Assembly (NCBI RefSeq): GCF_003434305.1
Contig: NZ_QKKX01000033.1
Span: 124,001-188,000 of the forward strand
DNA: 64,000 nt
Reading direction: 5' to 3'
Source of the DNA: Micromonospora sp. MW-13
GTDB lineage: Bacteria > Actinomycetota > Actinomycetes > Mycobacteriales > Micromonosporaceae
Made by a program: the position numbers and the translations under genes. This document shows positions 15,737 to 23,607 of this stretch, piece after piece (positions within the stretch are counted from its first letter, which is position 1; every line of letters begins with the position of its first letter). The notes below the pieces were generated by a model, which saw nothing but the letters and a program-made list of their open reading frames with translations, did not search any database and was not told where the DNA came from.

Positions 15737-15809
15737 GGCGGGCACGCGGCGGGGCGCGGCGGCCGTAACTCCCCCACGTCGCCGCCAGCGACACCCCCTC
15801 CGGGAGGAA

Positions 15810-16001
15810 AGATGTATCGCCCCCTACGACTGGTCGACCGCCTGGGCCAACGGCGCCCGGTTCGCGTACGTCAAGGCGACCGAGGGCACCGGGTACACCA
15901 ACCCGTACTTCGCCCAGCAGTACGAGTACAACCCGTACGGCGCCACCTGCTCAGGGCTGAGCCAGGCGTCGATGCGTAGCTGGATCGCCCGCATCGTATA
16001 A
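15810..16001 (+). pseudogene. GH25 lysozyme remnant
   Basis: In frame from 15819 the sequence reads APYDWSTAWANGARFAYVKA then TEGTGYTNPYFAQQY, the strand-helix-strand and VKATEG motif of family 25 lysozymes. It then passes into EYNPYGATCSGLSQASMRSW and stops with TAA at 15999-16001. The catalytic Asp/Glu segments that should follow are missing, and the ATG at 15812 (after GGGAGGAAAG) is out of frame with the lysozyme reading. This is a decayed piece left by internal deletion. Confidence 0.65.
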
Positions 16002-16012
16002 GCCGAGTCTGA

Positions 16013-16018
16013 TATAAA
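16013..16018 (+). promoter_or_regulatory. -10 element for a probably leaderless arsR transcript
   Basis: TATAAA at 16013-16018 ends six bases before the GTG start of the ArsR gene (16025). No Shine-Dalgarno fits between, so transcription probably starts at or near the start codon. No clear -35 is seen. Confidence 0.45.
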
Positions 16019-16024
16019 GGGCGG

Positions 16025-16387
16025 GTGCATGCCTTCGACGTCCTCGGCGAGCCGGTACGCCGGCGGATCCTGGAGCTGCTCGCCGAGGGCGAGCGCAGCG
16101 CCGGGGCCGTCTGCGAGGTGATCCGGGCGGAGTTCGGCATCTCCCAGCCGGCCGTGTCCCAGCACCTGAAGGTGCTGCGGGACAGCGGCTTCGCCACCGT
16201 GCGACCGCAGGGCGCCCGCCGGCTGTACGCGGTCAACCCGGAGCCGCTGCGCGAGGTCGACGACTGGCTCGGCCACTTCCGCCGGTTCTGGACGCCGCCG
16301 CTGCACGCCTTGGCCACGGAGCTGGCCCGGGGCCGCCGGGAACGCCGGCTGGCCGCCGAGGAACCCGGAGAGGACATCCCACGATGA
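16025..16387 (+). CDS. ArsR-family transcriptional regulator
   Basis: 120 residues from the GTG at 16025. Winged helix: VLGEPVRRRILELLAEGERS, GISQPAVSQHLKVLRDSGFATVRPQGARRLYAVNP. The CxC-type metal sites of arsenic/cadmium sensors are absent; this is the subgroup usually partnered with an SRPBCC/AHSA1 protein, and indeed the next gene overlaps it (ATGA) and encodes one. Likely an autorepressor responding to a small molecule or redox change. Confidence 0.9.
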   Translation: MHAFDVLGEPVRRRILELLAEGERSAGAVCEVIRAEFGISQPAVSQHLKVLRDSGFATVRPQGARRLYAVNPEPLREVDDWLGHFRRFWTPPLHALATELARGRRERRLAAEEPGEDIPR

Positions 16388-17025
16388 TCGACGCGACCCA
16401 CCAGATCAGCACCGTGCAGCGCCGGATGGGCAGCCGGATGCTGCCGGCCGGCGAGGCCCGGGTGCTCACCATCAGCCAGACGTACGACGCCCCGGTCGAG
16501 GACGTCTGGGACGCCTGCACCAGCCCCGAGCGCATCCCGCGCTGGTTCCTGCCGGTCAGCGGCGAGCTGCGGCTGCACGGCCGCTACCAGTTCGAGGGCA
16601 ACGCCGGCGGCGTGGTGCAGCGCTGCGACCCGCCGGAGAGCTTCGCCGCCACCTGGGAGTACGGCGGCGAGGTGAGCTGGATCGAGGTGCGTCTCACCCC
16701 GGAGACCAGCGGCCGGACCCGGTTCACGCTGGAGCACGTCGCGCACGTCGACGACGTGAGCTGGGCCAACTTCGGGCCCGGCGCGACCGGCATCGGCTGG
16801 GACATGGGGCTGCTCGGGCTGGCCACGTACCTGCGCATCGGGGGCGAGGACGCCGGCATACCGGAACAGGGCGCGCAGTGGGCGGCGTCGGCCGAGGGGC
16901 GGGAGTTCATAGCGGCGAGCAGCCGGCTGTGGGCCGAGGCCGACGTGGCGGCCGGCACCGACCCGGCCGAGGCCGCCGCGGCGGCGGAACGCGTCACGGC
17001 GGCGTACACCGCCCCGGCGGGCTGA
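16384..17025 (+). CDS. SRPBCC / AHSA1-type protein
   Basis: 213 residues from the ATG at 16384, overlapping the arsR stop. The START/Bet v1-like pattern is seen in ISQTYDAPVEDVWDACTSPERIPRWFLPVSGEL, YQFEGNAGGVV, FAATWEYGG and RFTLEHVAHVDD. The fold forms a hydrophobic ligand pocket. Co-transcription with ArsR suggests a ligand-responsive stress pair. A C-terminal helical extension (about residues 160-213) is Ala-rich. Confidence 0.85.
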   Translation: MIDATHQISTVQRRMGSRMLPAGEARVLTISQTYDAPVEDVWDACTSPERIPRWFLPVSGELRLHGRYQFEGNAGGVVQRCDPPESFAATWEYGGEVSWIEVRLTPETSGRTRFTLEHVAHVDDVSWANFGPGATGIGWDMGLLGLATYLRIGGEDAGIPEQGAQWAASAEGREFIAASSRLWAEADVAAGTDPAEAAAAAERVTAAYTAPAG

Positions 17026-17081
17026 CCGCCCGGCCGAAATCCGGCGGCGCGCCGTCGGGGTGACGGGGCAGACTGTCGGCC

Positions 17082-17633
17082 ATGTCGCCTCGATCCGTCG
17101 CCGACCTGGTGGCCCTGCACGACGCCGGCGCCCCGGTGAGATACCTCCCCTTCTGGGGCCACCGGCCCCGGCGCGACGGCTCCGTCGGGCCGGGCTGCCT
17201 GAGTCAGTGGTGGCCCGCGCCGTTCACCGTGGACGGTCGGGTCTTCGACACCGCCGAGCACTGGATGATGTGGCGCAAAGCCGTCCACTTCGGCGACGAC
17301 GCGGTGGCGGAGCAGGTCCTCGCCGCCGGGCACCCGCAGCGGGCCAAGGCCCTCGGCCGCCGGGTGCGCGGCTTCGACGAGGCCGTCTGGGCGGCCCACC
17401 GGTACGACGTCGTGGTGGCCGGCAGCGTGGCCAAGTTCGCCCAGCACGCGGACCTGCGCGCGTTCCTGCTGGCCACCGGCGACCGGGTGCTGGTCGAGGC
17501 GAGCCCGGTGGACCGGGTGTGGGGCGTCGGCCTGGCCGCCGATGACCCCGCCGTCGAGGATCCGGCCCGCTGGCGGGGCGACAACCTGCTCGGCTTCGCC
17601 CTGATGGACGCCCGGGCGGCCCTGCGCGCCTGA
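17082..17633 (+). CDS. NADAR-family N-glycosidase-like protein (YbiA type)
   Basis: 183 residues. Family motifs: YLPFWGHRP, CLSQWWPAPFTVDGRVFDTAEHWMMWRKA, VAKFAQHADLRAFLLATGDRVLVEASPVDRVWGVG and NLLGFALM. NADAR proteins hydrolyse N-glycosidic bonds of riboflavin intermediates (YbiA/RibX) or ADP-ribose adducts (DarT-related), detoxifying damaged metabolites. There is no DarT toxin or riboflavin gene nearby, so metabolite repair is the more neutral reading. Confidence 0.85.
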   Translation: MSPRSVADLVALHDAGAPVRYLPFWGHRPRRDGSVGPGCLSQWWPAPFTVDGRVFDTAEHWMMWRKAVHFGDDAVAEQVLAAGHPQRAKALGRRVRGFDEAVWAAHRYDVVVAGSVAKFAQHADLRAFLLATGDRVLVEASPVDRVWGVGLAADDPAVEDPARWRGDNLLGFALMDARAALRA

Positions 17634-17718
17634 CAGGCGGCGACCGGCCCGGCCCCTGGACGGGGGCCGGGCCGGCGGGCCCCGGGGCGACCGCTCGCCC
17701 CGGTCGCGCCCGGGGGAC

Positions 17719-17770
17719 GAGGACGGTCAGGCCGGGCGCTGGTCGAGGACGGTCAGGCCGGGCGCTGGTC
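17719..17770. repeat. 26-bp tandem duplication across a stop codon
   Basis: Two exact copies (17719-17744 and 17745-17770) of a unit starting GAGGACGGTCAGG. The second contains the TGA stop (minus strand) of the secreted beta-propeller gene, so the unit covers its last codons. It looks like a recent replication-slippage event at the end of the gene. Confidence 0.9.
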
Positions 17771-19111
17771 GTGCGGGACGGTGACGGTGACGGAGCAGCC
17801 CACCGGGCGACCGATCTCGTCGTGGCCGGCGTACCGCAGGGTGTAGACCCGGTCCCCGCCGTTGCCGGCGCGTTCGGCGCGCAGCCGACCGGCGGTGTCC
17901 GGGGTGCCGGTGACGAACCCGGCGACATCGGCGGCGTCACCGCCGGTGACCTCGGCCAGGGTGAAGGCGCGCGGGCCGAGCACCCCGTCGGGCAGGTCGA
18001 CGGTGACGTCGACGTCGACGAGTTGGTGGTTCGGCGGCCAGAGCACGGGCCGGTCCACCGCGCAGTCCAGCTCCCTGGTGGGCACCGGCGCGGGCAGGGT
18101 GGCCACGGCGTGCCCGATCGTCGCGGTGAGTCGGCCGCCGGCCTCGTAGTACATGTGCGCGGTGCTTCCGTCGAAGTAGAACGTCGGCGCGGCCGAGCGG
18201 CCGAGGTCCGGGGCCCCGGCCAGGGAGTCGTGCACGACGCCGAGGTGTACCTCGCGGTCGAAATTCTCGCCGACGTCGACGGCGTGCATGTTGCCGTCAG
18301 CGGCGTGGAAGACCACCAGGTTGCGGCCCTGCCAGCGCAGGAAGAACGGACCGGAGGCGTTCGGCCCCTCATCGCCCTGCGGGGTGACCATGGGCTCCGG
18401 CTGGATCGCCCAGTTCCGGGCGTCGTTCGACACCGCCCAGCGGATGCGCCGGGACACCGGGCCGGTCGGGCCGGGCAGGGCGGCCGTGGGGTTGTCCATG
18501 AACAGCATCAGGTACCGGGTGCCGAGCCGGGGCACCGACTGCTCGAAGACCCGGGCGTAGGAGGTCTCCCCGCCGGTGGTGCTGTTCCGGCTGATCGCGG
18601 TGCCGCCGTAGTCGAAGTGGACGCCGTCGGTGGAGGTCGCGTACCGGGTGATCGAGTTCTCGCCGTGGAAGTAGAGGAAGAGCTTGCCCTCGCCCTCGAC
18701 CCACACCGCGTGCGGTGAGGAGACGTGGCTGACCGTCGGGTAGTGCGGCAGCCAGGTGTTGCCGACCAGCGGGTTGGCCGCGTACTCGGTCCACGGGCCG
18801 TCGATCGAGTCGGAGTAGGCCAGGGAGATGCCGCCGGGCCGCTCGTGCGGGGCGTAGTACAGGTAGTACTCGCCCAGCGGGTCGGCGAAGTAGTCGGCGG
18901 CCCGGATGACGCTGGGGAAGATGAACTCGTTGGTCGGGTTGTAGGAGAGCTGGCTCTTGTCGAACGCGGTCCCCGCGTAGCTGAACCGCGGGAAGTCGAC
19001 CTCCGGGCCGCTGGCGGCGGCGGGGGCGGTGCCGGTGGCGGCGACCAGCAGGCCGACGCCGGCCAGCGCGACGGCGGCGCGGCGCTGCGGGGACGCGGAC
19101 AGGTGCGTCAT
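17753..19111 (-). CDS. Secreted five-bladed beta-propeller glycosidase-like protein (GH43/GH32 superfamily)
   Basis: 452 residues from the ATG at 19111, after GAGGAAG. Signal peptide RRAAVALAGVGLLVAATGTA with AAAS cleavage region. The body has repeated blade motifs characteristic of GH43/68/117-like propellers: EYYLYYAPHERPGGISLAYS, GKLFLYFHG, RYLMLFMDN, FFLRWQGRNLVVFHAADG and TAHMYYEAGG. After about residue 350 comes a C-terminal Ig-like domain (ELDCAVDRPVLWPPNHQLVDV...). It is divergent from the LacI-type gene with operators between, so it is probably induced with the sugar importer to release the oligosaccharide that is taken up. Substrate unknown. Confidence 0.75.
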   Translation of the reverse strand: MTHLSASPQRRAAVALAGVGLLVAATGTAPAAASGPEVDFPRFSYAGTAFDKSQLSYNPTNEFIFPSVIRAADYFADPLGEYYLYYAPHERPGGISLAYSDSIDGPWTEYAANPLVGNTWLPHYPTVSHVSSPHAVWVEGEGKLFLYFHGENSITRYATSTDGVHFDYGGTAISRNSTTGGETSYARVFEQSVPRLGTRYLMLFMDNPTAALPGPTGPVSRRIRWAVSNDARNWAIQPEPMVTPQGDEGPNASGPFFLRWQGRNLVVFHAADGNMHAVDVGENFDREVHLGVVHDSLAGAPDLGRSAAPTFYFDGSTAHMYYEAGGRLTATIGHAVATLPAPVPTRELDCAVDRPVLWPPNHQLVDVDVTVDLPDGVLGPRAFTLAEVTGGDAADVAGFVTGTPDTAGRLRAERAGNGGDRVYTLRYAGHDEIGRPVGCSVTVTVPHDQRPA

Positions 19112-19320
19112 GTCGTCTTCCTCATCTCTGCGGTGGTGGGACTCTCGTCGGCGGTGGGCGCGCCGCGGTGGGGCCTGCCTCAGGTGGTGGGGCATCCTTC
19201 GGGCGGTCGGCGCCGCGGTGCGGGTGGGGTGGGACGGCGACGCCGCCGGGCGGGCACGGGGTGCGCTCCGGCGCTCCGGCCCGCCGCCCAGCGACGTCAC
19301 GCAAGGTGAACAGGGGGTGG

Positions 19321-19348
19321 TCGACGGGGCCGCATGCGGCCCCGTCGA
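19321..19348. repeat. 28-bp perfect palindrome
   Basis: TCGACGGGGCCGCA followed immediately by its reverse complement, in the leader region of the beta-propeller gene and 5 bp from the first LacI-type operator. It could form a cruciform or, in the minus-strand transcript, a strong 5' hairpin. Confidence 0.85.
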
Positions 19349-19353
19349 GGTCT

Positions 19354-19369
19354 GCTAATACGTATTAGC
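19354..19369. promoter_or_regulatory. LacI-type operator 1
   Basis: Perfect 16-bp palindrome GCTAATACGTATTAGC with a central CG, as expected for LacI/GalR proteins. Lies on the side of the secreted beta-propeller gene. Confidence 0.8.
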
Positions 19370-19476
19370 ATCTATGCTTCTCCGATGTTCGCCGGCCGGC
19401 CAGCCCGCTGTCAAGGGGGCGGTTCGATCTCCGTCCGAAACGGCCGGGAGCGGCGGAGGCGCGTCGGGCCCCGCAA

Positions 19477-19492
19477 GCTAATGCGCATTAGT
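19477..19492. promoter_or_regulatory. LacI-type operator 2
   Basis: GCTAATGCGCATTAGT: the inner 14 bp are a perfect palindrome, one outer position differs. Same half-site CTAAT as operators 1 and 3. The spacing between copies (123 and 99 bp) would allow looping. Confidence 0.75.
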
Positions 19493-19528
19493 CCAGGGAC
19501 TTCATCGCGAGGAAATCTCCGGGAACTC

Positions 19529-19557
19529 TTGACATCCCCCGGGAGCAGAGGCCAGAG
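19529..19557 (+). promoter_or_regulatory. Probable promoter of the lacI/importer operon
   Basis: TTGACA (19529-19534) with a weak -10 about 17-18 bp downstream (CCAGAG/CAGAGT around 19552-19558). Operator 3 begins some 20 bp further on, so a bound repressor would block initiation or early elongation. Confidence 0.45.
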
Positions 19558-19575
19558 TCCTCCCCAACGCCGATC

Positions 19576-19591
19576 GCTAATACGCATTAGC
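19576..19591. promoter_or_regulatory. LacI-type operator 3
   Basis: GCTAATACGCATTAGC, one mismatch from a perfect palindrome, 20 bp before the GTG of the LacI-type gene and next to its GGAGGA ribosome binding site. Suggests autoregulation. Confidence 0.8.
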
Positions 19592-19611
19592 ACCCCCCGG
19601 AGGACTCCCCC

Positions 19612-20661
19612 GTGCCCTCTTCGCCGCGCCGCGTCACCCAGCGTGACATCGCCCGCCTGGCTGGCGTCAGTCAGGCCACCGTGTCCCTGGTGCTCAACAA
19701 CCGCTCCGACGCCGACGTGCGGATCGCGCCGGAGACCCGGGGCCGCGTCCTGCGGGCCATCGAGGAGACCGGCTACGCCGCCGACCCGGTGGCCCGGCGG
19801 CTGGCCGCCCGGTTCAACCGGATCATCGGCGTGTTCACCTACGAGCCGGCGTTCCCCAGCGGCAGCCGGGACTTCTTCCACCCGTTCCTGCTCGGCATCG
19901 AGGAGTACGCCGAGCGCGTCGGCTGCGACCTGCTGCTGTTCACCAGCGCCCCGGTGGTCGACGGGCGGCGGCGGATCTTCCACCAGGACAACCGGCTGCG
20001 GCTGGCCGACGGCTGCCTCCTGCTCGGCCGGGAGATCGACGCCGCCGAGCTGCACCGGCTCAACCGGGACGGCTTCCCGTACGTGGCGGTCGGCCGGCGC
20101 GACGACGCCGGGGGTCCGGTGCCGTACGTGGGCGCGGACTACGCCGCGGCGGTGAGCGCCCTGACCGAGCGGGCCCTCGGCCGCGGGCACCGCCGCCTGG
20201 CCTACCTGCCGATGGGCACCAACGCCGAGTCGTCCGAGGACCGGCGGCGCGGCTTCGCCGCGCACAGCGGCGCGGTGGAGAGCGCCCGGGAGCTGCCCGG
20301 CGCCGGCAGCCGCGACGTCGGGGCCGTCCTCGACGACCTGCGCGCCGACCGGACCACCGTGGTGTTCGTGGAGGACTTCGCCACGGCGGTCGCCCTGGCG
20401 CAGGCCGCCCGGCTACGCGGGCTGACGGTGCCCGGCGACCTGTCCGTGGTCACCCTCGGCGACCCCACCGTTCCGGTCCCCACCGCGCTCACCTTCACCG
20501 GCTTCCTCATCCCCCGCGAGGAGATGGGACGCCAGTCCGTCGAGCTGCTGACCTCGGTCATCGACGGCAGCGCCGACGGCGTCGGGCAGCGCCTGCTGCC
20601 GTGCGAACTGGTCGAGGGGGACACCCTCGGCGCCCCCGATCCGGCGGTCGGCCGCTCCTGA
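19612..20661 (+). CDS. LacI/GalR-family transcriptional regulator
   Basis: 349 residues from a GTG at 19612 with CGGAGGA upstream. Helix-turn-helix TQRDIARLAGVSQATVSLVL, hinge helix PVARRLAARFNRIIGVF, then the two-lobed sugar-binding core ending with IPREEMGRQSVELL. It controls the divergent secreted enzyme and the downstream importer through three operators (19354, 19477, 19576). Inducer presumably the oligosaccharide imported by the ABC system. Confidence 0.95.
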   Translation: MPSSPRRVTQRDIARLAGVSQATVSLVLNNRSDADVRIAPETRGRVLRAIEETGYAADPVARRLAARFNRIIGVFTYEPAFPSGSRDFFHPFLLGIEEYAERVGCDLLLFTSAPVVDGRRRIFHQDNRLRLADGCLLLGREIDAAELHRLNRDGFPYVAVGRRDDAGGPVPYVGADYAAAVSALTERALGRGHRRLAYLPMGTNAESSEDRRRGFAAHSGAVESARELPGAGSRDVGAVLDDLRADRTTVVFVEDFATAVALAQAARLRGLTVPGDLSVVTLGDPTVPVPTALTFTGFLIPREEMGRQSVELLTSVIDGSADGVGQRLLPCELVEGDTLGAPDPAVGRS

Positions 20662-20690
20662 GCGGCGATCGCGCAACTGGAAGGAAGCAA

Positions 20691-22298
20691 GTGGTATCGA
20701 TGCGTGCGGACGTCCTCGTCGTCGGCGGCGGGCTGGGCGGGGTGGCGGCGGCGCTGGCCGCTCTCCGGGCCGGCCGGAGCGTCATCCTGACCGAGGAGTT
20801 CGACTGGCTCGGCGGACAGCTCACCAGCCAGGCGGTTCCCCCGGACGAGCACTCCTGGGTCGAGCAGTTCGGCGTCACCGCCAGCTACCGGGCGCTGCGC
20901 ACCGGAATCCGGGACTACTACCGGCGGCACTTCCCGCTGACCGAGCGGTCCCGGGGCTGGACCGACCTGAACCCGGGGGCCGGCTGGGTCAGCCGGCTGT
21001 GCCACGAGCCCCGGGTCGCGGTGGCGGTGCTGGAGCAGATGCTGGCGCCGTACCGGGGGTCCGGGCGGCTGACCGTGCTCCAGCCGTACCGGCCGGTCTC
21101 GGCGGCCTCCGACGGCGACCGGGTGACCGGGGTGACCGTCGCGCACCGCGACCGCCCGGACGAGCTGGTCGAGCTGACCGCCCCGTACGTGCTGGACGCC
21201 ACCGAGACCGGTGAGCTGCTGCCGCTGGCCGGCGTCGAGTACGTCACCGGCTTCGAGTCGCGGGAGGAGACCGGCGAGCCCAGCGCCCCGGCCCAGGCGC
21301 AGCCGATGAACATGCAGGCCGTGTCGGTCTGCTTCGCCCTGGACCACGTCGACGGCGACCACACCATCGACCGCCCGGCCGGGTACGACTTCTGGCGCGA
21401 CTACAAGCCGGACTTCTGGGGCGATCGGCTGCTGTCCTGGCGTTCCCCGCACCCGCGCACGCTGGAGATCACCGAGCGCAGCTTCACCCCGAACCCGGAC
21501 GACGACCCCCTGGCGGTCAACGCCGACCAGCGGCTCAACCCCGGCGACGGCAACCTGTGGACGTTCCGGCGGATCGCCGCCCGGCGCAACTTCGTCGACG
21601 GGGCGTACGGCAGCGACATCACGCTGGTGAACTGGCCGATGATCGACTACTTCGAGGGCCCGGTCATCGACGTGCCGAACGCGTCCTGGCACCTGTCGAA
21701 GGCCCGGGAGCTGTCGTACTCGGTGTTGTACTGGATGCAGACCGAGGCGCCCCGGCCCGACGGCGGCACCGGCTTCCCCGGGCTGCGGCTGCGCGGCGAC
21801 GTCACCGGCAGCGCCGACGGCCTGGCCCAGGCCCCGTACATCCGCGAGTCGCGGCGCATCCGGGCCGAGTACACGGTCGTCGAGCAGGACCTGTCGCTGG
21901 CGGTGCGCGGCGCGCACGGCGCGGTCAGCTACCCCGACTCGATCGGCGTGGGCATGTACCGGATCGACCTGCACCCGTCGACCGGCGGCGACAACTACAT
22001 CGACGTCGGGTCCTGCCCCTTCGAGATCCCGCTCGGCGCGCTGATCCCGCAGCGGGTGGAGAACCTGCTGCCGGCCGGCAAGAACATCGGCACCACGCAC
22101 GTCACCAACGGCAGCTACCGGCTGCACCCGGTCGAGTGGAACGTCGGCGAGGTCGCCGGCCTGCTCGCCGACTTCTGTCTGGAGCGGGGCGAGTCCCCGC
22201 GCGCGGTCCGCGACACCCCCCGTCTGCTGGCCGACTTCCAGGACCGCCTTACGGCGGCCGGCGTGGAACTGCGTTGGCCGCAGATCGCGGGCTACTGA
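20691..22298 (+). CDS. FAD-dependent oxidoreductase
   Basis: About 535 residues. A GTG at 20691 is five bases after AAGGA; the ATG at 20700 is the alternative. The N terminus has the FAD-binding Rossmann motif DVLVVGGGLGGVAAALAAL with the second acidic residue in TEEFDWLGGQ. The C-terminal NLLPAGKNIGTTHVTNGSYR contains the second FAD-contacting strand typical of the FAD_oxidored family. Internal motifs (YVLDATETGELLPLAGVEYVTG) also fit. Such proteins occur in polysaccharide-utilisation loci, where they may oxidise a sugar or sugar-derived acid. Lies between lacI and the importer genes, apparently in one operon. Confidence 0.8.
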   Translation: MVSMRADVLVVGGGLGGVAAALAALRAGRSVILTEEFDWLGGQLTSQAVPPDEHSWVEQFGVTASYRALRTGIRDYYRRHFPLTERSRGWTDLNPGAGWVSRLCHEPRVAVAVLEQMLAPYRGSGRLTVLQPYRPVSAASDGDRVTGVTVAHRDRPDELVELTAPYVLDATETGELLPLAGVEYVTGFESREETGEPSAPAQAQPMNMQAVSVCFALDHVDGDHTIDRPAGYDFWRDYKPDFWGDRLLSWRSPHPRTLEITERSFTPNPDDDPLAVNADQRLNPGDGNLWTFRRIAARRNFVDGAYGSDITLVNWPMIDYFEGPVIDVPNASWHLSKARELSYSVLYWMQTEAPRPDGGTGFPGLRLRGDVTGSADGLAQAPYIRESRRIRAEYTVVEQDLSLAVRGAHGAVSYPDSIGVGMYRIDLHPSTGGDNYIDVGSCPFEIPLGALIPQRVENLLPAGKNIGTTHVTNGSYRLHPVEWNVGEVAGLLADFCLERGESPRAVRDTPRLLADFQDRLTAAGVELRWPQIAGY

Positions 22299-22323
22299 AC
22301 ACACCCCCGGTGAGGAGAAGACT

Positions 22324-23607
22324 GTGAGAGCAGGAAAGGCCCTACGTGGCGTCGCCCTGGCGCTGGCCGGCGCGCTCGCCCTGACGGCCTGCGGCGGCGG
22401 GGACGACGCCGGCGACGGCGGTCCGGCGAAGCTGCGGATGACCGTCTGGTCCGCCAACGAGGCGCACCTGAAGCTGTTCAACGAGATCGCGGACGAGTAC
22501 AAGAAGTCCCACCCGGACGTGGAGTCGATCACCTTCGACCCGCTGCCGTTCGAGAACTACACCACCACGCTGACCACCCAGATCGCCGGTGGCAACGCCC
22601 CCGACCTGGCCTGGGTGTTCGAGAACTCGGCCCCCGACTTCGTGTCCTCGGGCGCGCTGCTGCCGCTGGACGAGACCCTGAAGAAGGCCGAGGGGTACGC
22701 CTACGACGACCTCTCCCCCGCCACCACGAAGCTCTGGCAGGGCGGCGGCAAGCTGTACGCCTACCCGTTCTCCAACTCGCCGTTCGGCGTGTTCGTCAAC
22801 ACCGACATGGTCAAGAAGGCCGGGCAGAAGACGCCGGCCGAGCTGATCGCCGCCGGGCAGTGGAACTGGGAGAACGCCCTGGCCACCGCCGCGGCGTCCG
22901 CCGCGAAGTCCGGCAAGGCCGGCCTGGTGATCCGGGACTTCGACTACAAGGGCTGGGACAACCTGTCCACCTTCTTCACCGGCTGGGGCGCGCAGGCGTG
23001 GAGCGAGGACGGCAAGTCCTGCGGCTTCAACTCCCCGGAGATGGTCGCGGCGATGACCGCCCTGCACAAGGGGATCTTCACCGACAAGGCGCTGCCCGGC
23101 CCGGGTACCACGGCGGACTTCTTCGCCGGTGACGCGGCCATGACGGTCACCCAGATCTCCCGGGCGTCGCTGCTCAAGGACGACGGCTTCGGCTGGGACC
23201 TGGTGCCGCTGCCGGCCGGCCCGAAGGGCAACTACGCGGTGCTCGGCCAGGCCGGCATCGGCGTGATGAAGAAGAGCCCGCACGCCGACCAGGCGGCCGA
23301 CTTCCTGGCCTTCTTCACCAATCCCGCCAACTCGGCGAAGCTGGCCCAGTTCTTCCCGCCGCCGCGACAGTCGCTGCTGACCGCCGAGACGCTGGGCAAG
23401 ACCAACCCGAAGCTCAAGCCGGAGCAGTTGCAGAAGGTCGTCATCGACGGCATCACCAGCGGCGTGGTCAAGCCGAGCCACGCCGGGCAGGCCGAGCTGA
23501 GCCAGCAGGTCCGGGCCGGGCTCGACCCGCTGTGGCAGCAGAACGCCGACGTCAAGGCGGTCCTGGACGGCGTGTGCGCCAAGATCCAGCCGCTGCTGGC
23601 GAAGTGA
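22324..23607 (+). CDS. ABC sugar importer, solute-binding lipoprotein
   Basis: 427 residues from a GTG at 22324. Lipoprotein signal LALAGALALTAC, with the lipobox Cys about residue 22, followed by a Gly/Asp-rich linker. The mature protein is a cluster-B/family 1 extracellular solute-binding protein: LRMTVWSANEAHLKLFNEIADEY, APDLAWVFENSAPDFVSSGALLPLD, FPFSNSP-type sugar contacts and a late ADFLAFFTNPANSAKLA. It delivers an oligosaccharide to the permeases encoded next; its stop overlaps the first permease start (GTGA). No ATPase gene is in the operon, so a shared MsiK-type ATPase is likely. Confidence 0.9.
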   Translation: MRAGKALRGVALALAGALALTACGGGDDAGDGGPAKLRMTVWSANEAHLKLFNEIADEYKKSHPDVESITFDPLPFENYTTTLTTQIAGGNAPDLAWVFENSAPDFVSSGALLPLDETLKKAEGYAYDDLSPATTKLWQGGGKLYAYPFSNSPFGVFVNTDMVKKAGQKTPAELIAAGQWNWENALATAAASAAKSGKAGLVIRDFDYKGWDNLSTFFTGWGAQAWSEDGKSCGFNSPEMVAAMTALHKGIFTDKALPGPGTTADFFAGDAAMTVTQISRASLLKDDGFGWDLVPLPAGPKGNYAVLGQAGIGVMKKSPHADQAADFLAFFTNPANSAKLAQFFPPPRQSLLTAETLGKTNPKLKPEQLQKVVIDGITSGVVKPSHAGQAELSQQVRAGLDPLWQQNADVKAVLDGVCAKIQPLLAK

